Positions 20,586-29,414 are shown, numbered from the stretch's first letter. The stretch: 64,000 nt of DNA from Mycobacterium sp. GA-0227b (GCF_001499855.1 NZ_LQIK01000005.1:1-64000); one strand, 5' to 3'. Notes: generated by a model from the letters alone, not told the origin. A program made the numbers and translations.

Positions 20586-20980
20586 CAGAACGGCGAGTTG
20601 ACCATCGAATCGGCGGCCATCTCCAAGTAGGCCAACAGCTCTTTGCGATGCTCGTCGTCGAGCGTCTGAGAATCGATCTCGGCGATCGCACTGTGCATGC
20701 AGCGCAGCCACGCGTCGCGTTCGAGGTAGCCGATGCGGAACGGGGCGTGGCGCATCCGCAGCCGCGGATGCCCGCGCTGGTCGGAATATGTGCGCGGCCC
20801 GCCCCAGTACTGCTCCAGGAACATCCGCAGCCGCACCTCGGCGCCTTCCAAGTCCTCCTCGGGATACAGCGGACGCAGAATCTCGTCCTCGCGGACAAGC
20901 TCGTAGAACCGCCCCACGATCGCGCGGAACGTCTCGTGGCCACCGACTTCGTCGTAGAACGACTGCAGGGGCTGTGTCAC
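20585..20980 (-). CDS. glbO: Group II truncated haemoglobin O
   Basis: A 131-aa 2-on-2 globin that binds O2 and other haem ligands, probably linked to respiration or oxidant defence. Residues expected of trHbO are present and offset by exactly three from the M. tuberculosis protein: Tyr B10 = Y26, Tyr CD1 = Y39, proximal His F8 = H78 and Trp G8 = W91. The block FLEQYWGGP (54-62) is diagnostic. GTG 20980 gives the normal length, and a -10-like AACAAT (20987-20992, minus strand) ends 6 nt upstream. Operon with aglA. Confidence 0.95.
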   Translation of the reverse strand: MTQPLQSFYDEVGGHETFRAIVGRFYELVREDEILRPLYPEEDLEGAEVRLRMFLEQYWGGPRTYSDQRGHPRLRMRHAPFRIGYLERDAWLRCMHSAIAEIDSQTLDDEHRKELLAYLEMAADSMVNSPF

Positions 20981-20986
20981 GCCACC

Positions 20987-20992
20987 ATTGTT
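20987..20992 (-). promoter_or_regulatory. -10 box of a probably leaderless promoter for glbO-aglA
   Basis: AACAAT on the minus strand ends 6 nt before the GTG start codon. The first base departs from TANNNT. Confidence 0.35.
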
Positions 20993-21119
20993 CCCTGTTG
21001 CTGGATTGACCAGGTCAGCCGGTCGGGTCACTCGATGTTCACCGGACTGACCTGCGAACACGCAAAGAATTGTCGTGCGATTGTCCGCGATCCGTGGTGA
21101 ACTGTCGGACGGAGGACGT

Positions 21120-21788
21120 ATGGCGCATCGCAAGAAAGGCCCGTCCAGAAGGGCCGGCCAGCGGAGTCACGGTGCCGCGACCGCCCTAGCCGGGTCGGTG
21201 GTACCGGGCGCGCAAGCGCGCGTCCTACGCAGCGTCGACATCCATCCGCCAAGTACCACCGAGGCCTCGATCTGGGGCCGCCGCCGTGTCCTCCTGCTGA
21301 ACTCCACCTACGAACCGTTGACCGCTCTGCCCATGCGGCGGGCGGTCATCATGCTGATGTGCGGCAAAGCCGACGTGGTTCACGACGACCCCAGCGGCCC
21401 GGTGATCCATTCGGCGACCCGCTCGATTGTGGTGCCGTCGGTGATCCGCCTGCGGTCGTACGTGCGGGTGCCGTACCGCGCGCGCATCCCGATGACCCGC
21501 GCGGCGCTGATGCACCGTGACCGGTTTCGCTGCGCATATTGCAGCGGCAAGGCCGACACCGTCGACCATGTGGTGCCGCGCAGCCGCGGCGGAGCCCACT
21601 CCTGGGAGAACTGCGTGGCCGCCTGTTCGACGTGCAACCACCGCAAAGCCGACCGGCTACTCGGCGAGCTGGGATGGACGCTGCGCACGGTTCCGATCCC
21701 GCCGAAGGGACAGCACTGGCGGCTGCTGTCGAGCCTGAAGGAACTCGACCCGGCGTGGGTGCGATATCTAGGCGAAGGCGCGGCGTAA
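21120..21788 (+). CDS. HNH endonuclease-family protein
   Basis: A 222-aa protein with a zinc-type HNH core at about residues 138-178: C138-AY-C141, TVDH (H150), [12 protein letters not shown] (C169) and STCNHRK (C172, N173, H174). The core follows the beta-beta-alpha-Me layout. The upstream region has [13 protein letters not shown], typical of the actinobacterial family that includes Rv2469c. It probably cuts or binds DNA or RNA, but the cellular role is unknown. ATG 21120 is preceded by GGAGGA, and an upstream in-frame ATG is not needed for the domain. The basic N-terminus ([14 protein letters not shown]) could bind nucleic acid. Confidence 0.9.
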   Translation: MAHRKKGPSRRAGQRSHGAATALAGSVVPGAQARVLRSVDIHPPSTTEASIWGRRRVLLLNSTYEPLTALPMRRAVIMLMCGKADVVHDDPSGPVIHSATRSIVVPSVIRLRSYVRVPYRARIPMTRAALMHRDRFRCAYCSGKADTVDHVVPRSRGGAHSWENCVAACSTCNHRKADRLLGELGWTLRTVPIPPKGQHWRLLSSLKELDPAWVRYLGEGAA

Positions 21789-21800
21789 TCGCGGCTGGTA

Positions 21801-21806
21801 TACGGT
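21801..21806 (+). promoter_or_regulatory. -10 box of a probably leaderless promoter for ctaJ
   Basis: TACGGT fits TANNNT and ends 7 nt before the GTG at 21814. Confidence 0.45.
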
Positions 21807-21813
21807 TTGCGAC

Positions 21814-22044
21814 GTGAGCACCGCACTGACACATGCGCTATTGATATTGGTGCCGCTCGGGCTGACGGCCGTGCTTGCCGCGCTGATCTGGCGCCACAAG
21901 GGCCCGCACCCGGCGACCTACAAGATGTCCGAGCCCTGGAAGCACGCCCCGATCCTGTGGGCGTCCGACGAGCCGGCCGATCACGGGCACGGCCACGACA
22001 CGCATGCGGCGACGATTGGAGGCGGCGCAAGTGGCAAGTGGTGA
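21814..22044 (+). CDS. ctaJ: Small aa3-type cytochrome oxidase subunit CtaJ
   Basis: A 76-aa membrane protein with one N-terminal transmembrane helix (residues about 7-25), then the family block [21 protein letters not shown] and a His-rich tail (HGHGHDTH). This matches the actinobacterial accessory subunit CtaJ of the bc1-aa3 supercomplex. GTG 21814 gives the expected length and follows a -10 box by 7 nt. It overlaps the next gene by about 14 nt. The His-rich end could bind metal, which is speculative. Confidence 0.82.
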   Translation: MSTALTHALLILVPLGLTAVLAALIWRHKGPHPATYKMSEPWKHAPILWASDEPADHGHGHDTHAATIGGGASGKW

Positions 22045-22516
22045 TGTTGCGGTAACCGGCCATCGGGGCGCGGTCGAGCGCTCGGATCTCCCCCTGGGAT
22101 GGGTGGTCACCTCCAGCGGCCGGATCTCCGGCGTCACCCAGCCGGGGGCGCTGTCGGTCGACTACCCGTTCCCGGTCAAAGACCTGGTGGTTCTCGACGA
22201 CGCGCTCAAGTACGGCTCCCGTGCGGCCAAGGCGCGCTTCGCCGTCTACATCGGTGACCTCGGAGTCGACACCGCGGCGACTGCACGCGCGATCCTGGCT
22301 CAGGTGCCCACCCCCGACAACGCTGTGCTGCTGGCGGTCTCGCCGGACCAGCACGCGATCGAGGTGGTCTACGGCGCCGCCGTCAAGGGACGCGGCATCG
22401 AGGAGTCCGCTCCGTTGGGAGTCTCCGCTGCGGCGGCGTCCTTCAAGGACGGCAACCTGATGGACGGGCTGATCAGCGCGGTGCGGGTTATGAGCGCCGG
22501 CGTCACCCCGGCGTAA
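22031..22516 (+). CDS. DUF5130 family protein (TPM-like)
   Basis: A 161-aa soluble protein of the actinobacterial DUF5130 family, related in layout to TPM-domain proteins. Visible blocks are [32 protein letters not shown] and [22 protein letters not shown] 22031 was chosen because GGAGG sits 8 nt upstream; an in-frame ATG at 22004 would add nine residues. It overlaps ctaJ and ends directly against the stop of the converging HNH gene with no spacer. Biochemical function is unknown; position matches Rv2468c. Confidence 0.82.
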   Translation: MASGDVAVTGHRGAVERSDLPLGWVVTSSGRISGVTQPGALSVDYPFPVKDLVVLDDALKYGSRAAKARFAVYIGDLGVDTAATARAILAQVPTPDNAVLLAVSPDQHAIEVVYGAAVKGRGIEESAPLGVSAAAASFKDGNLMDGLISAVRVMSAGVTPA

Positions 22517-22906
22517 TCAGGGTGCGCTGACTGTCAACGCGGCGCGAATCTGGACGTAGCGCTCGAGGAACCGGCGTTCGTCGAGGCGCTTGCGACGCAG
22601 CCAGCCGGTCACCTCGTCATTGCACTTGCTGGTGTTGCAGGAGGCGCAGGCGGGCACGACGTTGTCGATCGTGTAGCGGCCACCTCTGCTGATCGCCATC
22701 ACGCAGTCGCGCTGCAGCGGCCGGTCGGTCACACCGCAATACGCGCAACCACTCCACGCGGCTTTGATGGCCTCCCACTGGGCTGCCGTGAGGTCATGGT
22801 CGACGGCGTCGAGCCGGCGCTTCCGTTTGCGGGCAGCCCTCGCGCGACGACTTCTGTTGACAGGCACCTGAAAAGCATGCCCCGCGAGCGACCACCAACT
22901 GCACAC
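22517..22906 (-). CDS. Small HNH endonuclease-family protein
   Basis: A 129-aa protein with a compact zinc-type HNH domain (residues about 54-105): CAYCGV, the central RDCVMAISRGGRYTIDNVV, CASC, then NTSKCNDE. The N-terminal 35 residues are highly basic (RSRRARAARKRKRR), fitting nucleic-acid binding. GTG 22906 is the longest start; internal GTG codons could shorten the N-terminus. It lies 53 nt downstream of pepN on the same strand. It is not obviously the same family as the HNH gene at 21120, so two unlike HNH proteins lie within 1.8 kb. Function unknown. Confidence 0.82.
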   Translation of the reverse strand: MCSWWSLAGHAFQVPVNRSRRARAARKRKRRLDAVDHDLTAAQWEAIKAAWSGCAYCGVTDRPLQRDCVMAISRGGRYTIDNVVPACASCNTSKCNDEVTGWLRRKRLDERRFLERYVQIRAALTVSAP

Positions 22907-22959
22907 GAAATGCGGCGTGTCGCTGTACAGACTCGGTCGCTCGCGCGGTAGTGCGGTAG

Positions 22960-25545
22960 TTAGGACACGTCGAACGCGCGGGCGCGTAGCGCGCGCTCAA
23001 CACCAGCGCGGCCCTCGATGACCAGCCGATGCAGCGGCGGCGGCACGTCGGGGTCTGCGAGGAACTTGTCGGCGGCGGCCAAGCCGGCCTCGCTGACATC
23101 CCACGACGGATACAACCCGATGACAACGGTCTGGGCGACCTCGCTGGACCGTCGTTGCCACACGCCGGAGATCGCCCCGAAGTACTTGGCACTGAACGGC
23201 TTCAGCATTTCCTGCTGGCCCGGCCGTACGAAGCCGCCGATGATCGACCGCGCGGTGATGTTCGGCAGCGCGTCGTCCTCGATCACCTGCTGCCAGGCCG
23301 CTTCTTTCACCGGTGCCTGAGGCCGGGCCGCCGATGCCGCCGCGGCGTGCCGCTGACCCGCGGCCGTCGGATCCCGTTTCGCCTCGGCGTCGATGAACGG
23401 CGTCTCCGGACTCTCGGCGTCGACAGCGCCGGCCGCCGCCAGCGCGGTGACGATGCGCCACCGCAGATCGGTGTCGACGACCAGCCCGGGCAGCCCCTTG
23501 GCCGCGGGATCCACCTCCAGCAGTTCCGTCAGCACTTCGATATGACGCCCGCTGAGCACCGAACTGCACAACGCGTTGACATAGGCCAGTTGATGATCCG
23601 AGCCCGGCTCTGCCTCGCGCCCCAATTCCAGGAGCCGGTCGGCGAATTCGGGCCAGCCCTGCTCCTGGGCCCACTGCGGATCGGCGTACGCGCTCAGCGC
23701 GGTCTGCGCCTGCAGCAGCAACCGTTGCAGCACCCCGACTTCGGTTTCGGCTTGTACGCCGCCGCACACCAGCGACACGAAGTCGCGGGCCTTCAACTCC
23801 GCCTCGCGCGTCATCTCCCAGGCCGCCGACCACGCCAACGTGCGCGGCAGCGGGTCAGCGATGTCGGCGATTCGCGTCAGCACCGTCTGCAGCGAGTCCT
23901 GGTCCAGCCGCAGCGAGCAGTACGTCAGATCGTCGTCGTTGACCAGGATCAGCTTGCCGCGCGGAACGCCGTGCAGCGCAGGAACATCGGTGCTCGAACC
24001 TTCGACATCGAGTTCCTCGCGGTGTACGCGCGTCAGCTTGCCGGAACCATCGTCGTCGTACACTCCGACCGCCAACCGGTGCACCCTGGTCTCCCCGGCG
24101 CCGGGGGCGGCGCCGCTCTGGGTGATCGCGAACCGGGTGAACCGCCCGTCGGCATCGAGATCGAAGTCGGGCCGCAGCGTGTTCAGGCCGGTCGTCTTGA
24201 GCCACTGCCTGCCCCAGCCCGACAGGTCGCGTCCAGACGCCTTCTCCAGCGCGCCGAGCAGATCACCGAACGTGGCATTGGCGAAGGCGTGGTCGCGGAA
24301 GTAGTCGCGCAGCCCCGACAGGAACTCCTCGAGCCCGACATACGCGACCAGTTGCTTGAGCACCGAAGCGCCCTTGGCGTAGGTGATTCCGTCGAAGTTC
24401 ACCTCGACGGCCGCGAGGTCCGGGATGTCGGCGGCCACCGGGTGTGTCGAGGGTAGTTGGTCCTGCCGATACGCCCACGACTTCTCCACATTGGCGAACG
24501 TCGTCCACGCTTGGGTGTACTCGGTGGCCTCGGCCTGGCACAGCACCGAGGCGAACGTCGCGAAAGACTCGTTGAGCCACAGGTCATCCCACCACTGCAT
24601 GGTGACCAGGTCGCCGAACCACATGTGCGCCATCTCGTGCAGCACGGTCTCGGCGCGGCGCTCGTAGGAGGCACGCGTGACCTTGCTGCGAAAGACGTAG
24701 TCCTCGAGGAACGTCACCGCGCCGGCGTTCTCCATCGCCCCGGCGTTGAACTCCGGAACGAACAGCTGGTCGTACTTGCCGAACGCGTAGGGGACACCGA
24801 AGTTGTTGTGGTAGAAGCCGAATCCCTGCTTCGTCTCGGCGAACAGCCGGTCGGCGTCCATGTGCTCGGCCAGCGACCTACGGCAGAACAGGCCCAACGG
24901 GATGTCGCCGTGCTCGTCGCTGTAGACGTCGTCCCAGCGCGCGTATGGGCCCGCGATCAGCGCCACCAGGTAGGTGCTCATCCTCGGGGTAGCGGCGAAC
25001 GCGTGCCGGCGGGCCGGCCCGTCGTCGGTGACGTCGATCGTGGCGCCGTTGGACACCACCTCCCAATGCGACGGCGCGATCACCGTGACGTCGAAGGCCG
25101 CCTTGAGGTCGGGTTGGTCAAAGCACGCGAACATCCGCTTGGCGTCAGCGGTTTCGAACTGGGAGTACAGGTACACCTCGCCGTCGACCGGGTCGACGAA
25201 CCGGTGCAGGCCCTCACCGGTGTTGGAGTAGCGGCAGTCGGCCTCGACGACCACGACGTTGTGCCCGGCCAGCCCGGTCAGCGGGACGCCGATGGATTCG
25301 TCATAGCCCGACACGTCGATGTCGCGCCCGTTGAGGGTGGCGCTGTGAATGGTGTCGGCCGCGATGTCGATATAGGTGTCGGCGCCGGCGAGCGCGTCGA
25401 ACTCGACGGTCGTCGTCGACCGGAACGTGCGCTCGCCGGGCTTGCCGCCGCCTTCGGTGACGTCGAGAACAATGCGGTAAGAGTCGACGGTGACGAGGGC
25501 GGCGCGTTCAACGGCTTGGTCGCGGGTCAGGTTGGGAAGTGCCAC
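22960..25545 (-). CDS. pepN: Aminopeptidase N, M1 family zinc metallopeptidase
   Basis: An 861-aa M1 peptidase that removes N-terminal residues from peptides. The exopeptidase motif GAMEN (in NAGAMENAGAVTF, about residue 268) and the zinc site H303-EMA-H307, with the third ligand Glu in WLNESFATF, are intact. The substrate-stabilising Tyr is in GITYAKGASVLKQ. The C-terminal ERAP1-like helical domain follows, so length is normal for actinobacterial PepN. A TAAGTT -10 box ends 6 nt before the GTG. Cytosolic; no signal peptide. Orthologue of Rv2467. Confidence 0.96.
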   Translation of the reverse strand: MALPNLTRDQAVERAALVTVDSYRIVLDVTEGGGKPGERTFRSTTTVEFDALAGADTYIDIAADTIHSATLNGRDIDVSGYDESIGVPLTGLAGHNVVVVEADCRYSNTGEGLHRFVDPVDGEVYLYSQFETADAKRMFACFDQPDLKAAFDVTVIAPSHWEVVSNGATIDVTDDGPARRHAFAATPRMSTYLVALIAGPYARWDDVYSDEHGDIPLGLFCRRSLAEHMDADRLFAETKQGFGFYHNNFGVPYAFGKYDQLFVPEFNAGAMENAGAVTFLEDYVFRSKVTRASYERRAETVLHEMAHMWFGDLVTMQWWDDLWLNESFATFASVLCQAEATEYTQAWTTFANVEKSWAYRQDQLPSTHPVAADIPDLAAVEVNFDGITYAKGASVLKQLVAYVGLEEFLSGLRDYFRDHAFANATFGDLLGALEKASGRDLSGWGRQWLKTTGLNTLRPDFDLDADGRFTRFAITQSGAAPGAGETRVHRLAVGVYDDDGSGKLTRVHREELDVEGSSTDVPALHGVPRGKLILVNDDDLTYCSLRLDQDSLQTVLTRIADIADPLPRTLAWSAAWEMTREAELKARDFVSLVCGGVQAETEVGVLQRLLLQAQTALSAYADPQWAQEQGWPEFADRLLELGREAEPGSDHQLAYVNALCSSVLSGRHIEVLTELLEVDPAAKGLPGLVVDTDLRWRIVTALAAAGAVDAESPETPFIDAEAKRDPTAAGQRHAAAASAARPQAPVKEAAWQQVIEDDALPNITARSIIGGFVRPGQQEMLKPFSAKYFGAISGVWQRRSSEVAQTVVIGLYPSWDVSEAGLAAADKFLADPDVPPPLHRLVIEGRAGVERALRARAFDVS

Positions 25546-25551
25546 GCGACC

Positions 25552-25557
25552 AACTTA
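25552..25557 (-). promoter_or_regulatory. -10 box of a probably leaderless promoter for pepN
   Basis: TAAGTT on the minus strand ends 6 nt before the GTG start at 25545, in the short space behind the DUF732 gene. Confidence 0.5.
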
Positions 25558-25570
25558 TCGCCCGCCGGGA

Positions 25571-25954
25571 TTAGAAGCCCGGTATGGCCCGCGCAGCCGG
25601 GAGCCAGTCCAGCACCGTCCCGTTGCCGATCGACGAGATCGCCTGCGGGCAGTACATCGAGATCGCGATGCCGGTGAAGAAGGCGGCTATCTCGGGCGGG
25701 ACGCCGTTGTCGGCCACCTGCGAGTACACTCGCGCGACGTTCTTGCCGGGTTCGACGAGCATCGGGCACACGGACCTGCCGAGGGCCACGGTGTCCGTCG
25801 GGTTGTCGAAGGCGACCCCCGCGTCGCTCAGCGCGGCGAGGAAGGAGTCGTCGATCGGTTCGGCCTGGGCCGGCGCGGCGACCGTCGTTGCGACCGCCGC
25901 CAAACCCACCACAAACGTCATAGCGCGGGCGTAGAGATCAAAGTGTTTGTTCAC
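25571..25954 (-). CDS. DUF732 family exported protein
   Basis: A 127-aa secreted protein. A signal peptide ends at about residue 31 (VVGLAAVATTVAAPAQA, then EPIDDSFL). The mature part is a typical mycobacterial DUF732 domain: DDSFLAALSDAGVAF, LGRSVCPML and ISMYCPQAI, with two Cys that can form a disulphide. The start could be GTG 25954 or ATG 25921; both keep the signal peptide. It lies 25 nt upstream of pepN on the same strand. The family is almost confined to mycobacteria and has no known function. Confidence 0.85.
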   Translation of the reverse strand: MNKHFDLYARAMTFVVGLAAVATTVAAPAQAEPIDDSFLAALSDAGVAFDNPTDTVALGRSVCPMLVEPGKNVARVYSQVADNGVPPEIAAFFTGIAISMYCPQAISSIGNGTVLDWLPAARAIPGF

Positions 25955-26073
25955 TTCGGTAACGATTCTTCACATTGGTCACAGGGGCAACACGGTTCGG
26001 TCACCGTTCGCACACTTAGGCGTTTCTTATTCGCGTCCGCCGCCGTGCATCGCTAACGGGACACACCATGAAG

Positions 26074-26098
26074 GGCGGCCGCCTTGAGCGGGGCCGCC
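26074..26098 (-). terminator. Hairpin downstream of the SRPBCC gene
   Basis: GGCGGCC (26074-26080) and GGCCGCC (26092-26098) form a 7-bp GC stem with an 11-nt loop. It starts 14 nt past the stop codon of the minus-strand gene ending at 26112. No clear U-run. Confidence 0.5.
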
Positions 26099-26111
26099 AT
26101 TCATGCCTTCC

Positions 26112-26558
26112 CTATGGCTTGCGGATCGGATCGCCGGTGCCGACCGTGAGGAGGTTCGGCAGGCTCCGGTTGATGTAGAAGTCCCAGCCTCGCGAGCAGG
26201 CCTCGTAGCACTCGACGGTTGGCCGAAGGCCCTCGTGAGTGAACCGCAGACTTGTTCCGCCGGGCGTGGGGTTGATGTCGAAGATCACCTGCGTGCCGGT
26301 CCATTCGGTGTGGTCCTCGACGAAGTCGAGCCGGCTGTCGATGACCTGCCACACGATCCGCTTCGGAGGGGTGACTTGGGTCAGGCGAAAACGGCACCAG
26401 AGGTCGTTGAAGTCGGTGAAGGTGAATTCTCCGCCGCCGGCGGCGGTTTCGCCGTCGATGCCCTCGCTCCACCACTTGTCGACGTTCGTGACGGCCTCGA
26501 AGACCTCCTCGGGGGTGTTCGGCACGACGATCTCGATCGTCAAACTGTTGTCACTCAT
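26112..26558 (-). CDS. SRPBCC / AHSA1-type protein
   Basis: A 148-aa START-like fold protein. The pattern IEIVVPNTPEEVFEAVTNVDKWWS at the N-terminus, FRLTQVTPPKRIVWQV and TSLRFTHEGL in the middle, and a final amphipathic helix (YEACSRGWDFYINRSLPNLL) is that of activator-of-Hsp90-ATPase-like SRPBCC proteins. They bind hydrophobic ligands in a central cavity. It lies 4 nt downstream of the MFS gene, so the two share a transcript. The ligand is unknown. It sits with an ECF sigma factor and a DGPF protein, a common setting for AHSA1-like genes. Confidence 0.87.
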   Translation of the reverse strand: MSDNSLTIEIVVPNTPEEVFEAVTNVDKWWSEGIDGETAAGGGEFTFTDFNDLWCRFRLTQVTPPKRIVWQVIDSRLDFVEDHTEWTGTQVIFDINPTPGGTSLRFTHEGLRPTVECYEACSRGWDFYINRSLPNLLTVGTGDPIRKP

Positions 26559-26562
26559 GTTC

Positions 26563-27765
26563 CTACTTCCTTTCTTCGGGTTGGGTGGTGCATGACGGTG
26601 GGGTGAGTCGGTTGGTGGCCCACGCGACGGGAATCGCGACGAGCGCGATCACGAATCCGGTGACGACGGCCGCGGAGGTGGTGAACGCCGCGAGCGCTAC
26701 ACCGCCGGCGAAGGAGCCGAACGCGATCCCGAGGTTGATCGCCGAGGCGGGCAGCGATTGCGCCAACTGTTCCCCGGGACCAGCCAGCGCGACGACGCGG
26801 TACTGCAGCGACGGGCCCAGGCCCATCGAGAAGACGCCCAGCGCCAGTAGGAGTACCGCCACGAGGAACGGGTTGGCGCCGAACAGGTGGAGCGCCGCCA
26901 GAGATCCCGCGGCACCGACGGATCCGAAGATCAGGGTGCGCCCGGCGTTCCAGTCGGCGAACCGCCCGCCACCGAACGAACCGACCGCGGTGGCGGCACC
27001 GTAGGCCAAGAGGAAGACGCTGACCCAGCCGTCTGAGATCCCGGTGACCTCGTGCAGGAACGGCACGATGTAGGTCAGCGCCGCAAACGTCGAACCGAAC
27101 ACCAGGGCGCACAGGACCAGCACCGCGAGTACCCGCGGGGCGAAGGCGTACCTCGCCTGGTCGCCGACGCCGCCACCGGTGCTGGGCACGGACGGAACAA
27201 GCGCCACCGTGGCGACGAGCGTGACCGCGAGCAGCACGACGATGGCGGTGTAAGAGCCCCGCCAGCCGAGCGCTTGGCCGAGCAAGGTGCCTAGCGGCAC
27301 GCCAACCGCGGCGGAGACCGCGACGCCGGAGATCACCACCGCCAGTGCCCGCCCGGCCCGCGCGGGTGGGACCACGGCGAGGCCGACCGCGAACGCGGTG
27401 GCGTCGAACAGACCCGCGAATGCGCCTGTGAGACAACGTGCCACCAGGGTGAGGTCATAGCTGGTGCTGACCGCGACGACGAGGTTGCACGCGATCGACA
27501 ACGCGAGCGCGCCGCACAGTACCCTGCGCTTGTTCAGCCTGATCGTCAGCGCGGTGAGGATCGGACCGCCGATGGCCAGCACCAGCGCATACGCGGTCAC
27601 CAGGGTTCCCGCCGTCGAGACGGAGACGCTCAAGTCGTCGGCGACGAGGTCGAGCACCCCGACGACGAGCAGCTCAGAGGTGCCCATGACGAACGCGCCC
27701 ACGAAAAGCATGGCCAGGGCGCGGGTGGCGCTGGCAGGCACCACAGCCGCTTGCTGAGTACTCAC
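26563..27765 (-). CDS. Major facilitator superfamily transporter, DHA1-like exporter
   Basis: A 400-aa inner-membrane protein with about 12 hydrophobic helices. The loop between helices 2 and 3 has the weak motif A region IRLNKRRVL, and LLGQALGWRGSYTAIVV matches the end of helix 5 and the motif C region of drug and arabinose-efflux DHA1 exporters. The N-terminal helix reads FVGAFVMGTSELLVVGVL, the GTxE block typical of the AraJ/Cmx-like subgroup. It likely exports a small molecule using proton motive force; the substrate is unknown. Its end is 4 nt from the SRPBCC gene, and it is 84 nt downstream of the ECF42 gene. Confidence 0.9.
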   Translation of the reverse strand: MSTQQAAVVPASATRALAMLFVGAFVMGTSELLVVGVLDLVADDLSVSVSTAGTLVTAYALVLAIGGPILTALTIRLNKRRVLCGALALSIACNLVVAVSTSYDLTLVARCLTGAFAGLFDATAFAVGLAVVPPARAGRALAVVISGVAVSAAVGVPLGTLLGQALGWRGSYTAIVVLLAVTLVATVALVPSVPSTGGGVGDQARYAFAPRVLAVLVLCALVFGSTFAALTYIVPFLHEVTGISDGWVSVFLLAYGAATAVGSFGGGRFADWNAGRTLIFGSVGAAGSLAALHLFGANPFLVAVLLLALGVFSMGLGPSLQYRVVALAGPGEQLAQSLPASAINLGIAFGSFAGGVALAAFTTSAAVVTGFVIALVAIPVAWATNRLTPPSCTTQPEERK

Positions 27766-27849
27766 GAGACTTCCCCTTCTGTTCGGTGGGCTTTGCCCTA
27801 CCGACGAAGGAGGACGGCCGAAATGGACATCGGCCGGACGGGAAATTCG

Positions 27850-29070
27850 TCAGAGTTGGCGAAGGCGTTCGGCCAGGTAGCGGCGCTCGGCCTCGGTCGG
27901 CGCGAGCTTGCGGGCCTCCTCGTAGGCCGCCCTGGCCTCGTCGGTGCGTCCGACTCGGCGCAGCAGGTCCGCCCGGGTGGCGGGCAGCAGGTGGTATCCG
28001 TCGAGGCGGCCGGACGCCGCGATCTCGTCGACGAGCGCCAGTCCGGCCGAGATGCCGTCGGCCATCGCGACCGCGACGGCCCGGTTGAGGTCCACGATCG
28101 GCGATGGCGCGAGCCGGGCCAGCTCGGTGTACAGGGCGGCGATCTGCCGCCAGTCCGTGCTCGCCACGTCGGGCGCGGTCGCGTGGCAGGCGGCGATCGC
28201 GGCCTGCAGCTGGTACGGCCCGGCCCGGCGCATGGCCAACGCCTGATCGAGCGTCTCGGTGCCCTCGGAGATCAGCGACCGATCCCAGCGGGACCGGTCT
28301 TGGTGCTCCAGGGTGACCAGCACCCCGTCATCCGTGCGCGTCGCCCGGCGGGCCTCGTGCAACAACATCAGCGCGAGCAGCCCGCGCGGCTCGGGCTCCT
28401 GCGGCATCAGCTCGACCAGCACCCGCGTCAGCCGGATGGCCTCGGCGCTCAGCGCCCGGCCCACACCCTGCTCGTCGTAACCCGCGTTGAAGATCAGGTA
28501 CAGCACGGCGAGCACGGCGGCGAGTCGCTGCGGCAGCAGTTCGGCGGGCGGCACCCGGTACGGGATTCCGGCCTCTTTGATCTTGCGCTTCGCGCGGGTC
28601 AGGCGTTTGGCCATCGCCGGCTCAGCGGTCAGGAAAGCGCGGGCGATCTCGGCGGTGCTCAGGCCGGCCAGCGTGCGCAGCGTGAGTGCCACCCGGGCTT
28701 CGAACGGCAGCGCCGGGTGGCAGCAGGTGAAGATCAGCCGCAGGCGCTCGTCCGGGATCTCGTCGGGCGGCGGCGCTTCTGGTTCCTGCGTCGCGACCGA
28801 CTGACGCAGCTTGGCGGCACCGGCGGCATCGCGGCGCAACCGATCGGTCGCCCGATTGCGCGCCGTCGTCGTGAGCCAGGCGCCCGGCCGGTGCGGGACG
28901 CCGTCGCGGGGCCAGGTCGTCAGCGCGGCGGCGAACGCGTCCTGGGCGCAGTCCTCGGCCAGGTCCCAATCACCGGTCAGCCCGATCAGCGTCGCGACCA
29001 CCTGGCCCCACTCGTCGCGGTACGCGGCGTCGACGGCCGTGCGGATGTCGTCGGGTGCGGTCACTCCCAT
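27850..29070 (-). CDS. ECF sigma factor, ECF42-like (with C-terminal TPR-like extension)
   Basis: A 406-aa sigma-70-family protein, about twice the usual ECF length. Region sigma2 is at about residues 8-75 (DWDLAEDCAQDAFAAAL, ARNRATDRLRRD), sigma4 at about 115-170 (LTLRTLAGLSTAEIARAFL, AMAKRLTRAKRKIKEA), followed by the long helical DUF6596-type extension with the near-invariant YLIFNAGY. This domain order and the overlapping DGPF/YCII gene define the ECF42 group; no anti-sigma gene is present. ATG 29070 overlaps the partner by 10 nt; GTG 29064, which would give a GTGA overlap, is an equally good start. Targets are unknown but may include its own operon. Confidence 0.9.
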   Translation of the reverse strand: MGVTAPDDIRTAVDAAYRDEWGQVVATLIGLTGDWDLAEDCAQDAFAAALTTWPRDGVPHRPGAWLTTTARNRATDRLRRDAAGAAKLRQSVATQEPEAPPPDEIPDERLRLIFTCCHPALPFEARVALTLRTLAGLSTAEIARAFLTAEPAMAKRLTRAKRKIKEAGIPYRVPPAELLPQRLAAVLAVLYLIFNAGYDEQGVGRALSAEAIRLTRVLVELMPQEPEPRGLLALMLLHEARRATRTDDGVLVTLEHQDRSRWDRSLISEGTETLDQALAMRRAGPYQLQAAIAACHATAPDVASTDWRQIAALYTELARLAPSPIVDLNRAVAVAMADGISAGLALVDEIAASGRLDGYHLLPATRADLLRRVGRTDEARAAYEEARKLAPTEAERRYLAERLRQL

Positions 29071-29402
29071 TCCCAGACCGGGCGGATCTCGATGCAGCCC
29101 CGGCGCGCGTAGACGTGGCCGGCGGCGATCTGGATCGCCTCGTCCAGGTTCGCGCACTCCAAAATCACGACGCCGCCGACGAAGTCCTTGGTCTCGGCGA
29201 ACGGTCCGTCCGAAACCAGGGTCTCGCCGTCGCGCACCCGGACGGTGGTCGCGGTCTCCGACGGCCGCAGTCGCTCACCGGCCAGTTCGGCGCCCCGCCG
29301 CTGCAGGTCCGCCTCCCAAGCCTGATGCGCCGGGTCCGCGGCCAACTCCTCGTTGGTCGGGGCGTTGACCTCGTCATCGCAGATCAGCAGCACGTACTTC
29401 AT
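29061..29402 (-). CDS. DGPF/YCII-domain protein, partner of the ECF42 sigma factor
   Basis: A 113-aa YCII-family protein beginning MKYVLLICDDE and carrying the hallmark SDGPFAETKDFVGGVVILEC, followed by the DEAIQIAA helix and a VEIRP-like end (CIEIRPVWE). DGPF proteins are the usual genomic companions of ECF42 sigma factors; their activity is not settled. The stop overlaps the sigma factor start, so the two are translationally coupled. A CAGAAT -10-like box (29409-29414, minus strand) ends 6 nt before the ATG. Confidence 0.92.
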   Translation of the reverse strand: MKYVLLICDDEVNAPTNEELAADPAHQAWEADLQRRGAELAGERLRPSETATTVRVRDGETLVSDGPFAETKDFVGGVVILECANLDEAIQIAAGHVYARRGCIEIRPVWEWE

Positions 29403-29408
29403 GCGCCG

Positions 29409-29414
29409 ATTCTG
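29409..29414 (-). promoter_or_regulatory. -10 box of a possible leaderless promoter for the DGPF-ECF42 genes
   Basis: CAGAAT on the minus strand ends 6 nt before the ATG at 29402. The first base departs from TANNNT. Confidence 0.3.

Noticed and set aside
24457-25677. 406-codon plus-strand frame opposite pepN
   Set aside because: It overlaps the intact pepN coding sequence, including its GAMEN and HExxH motifs, and has no recognisable domain.
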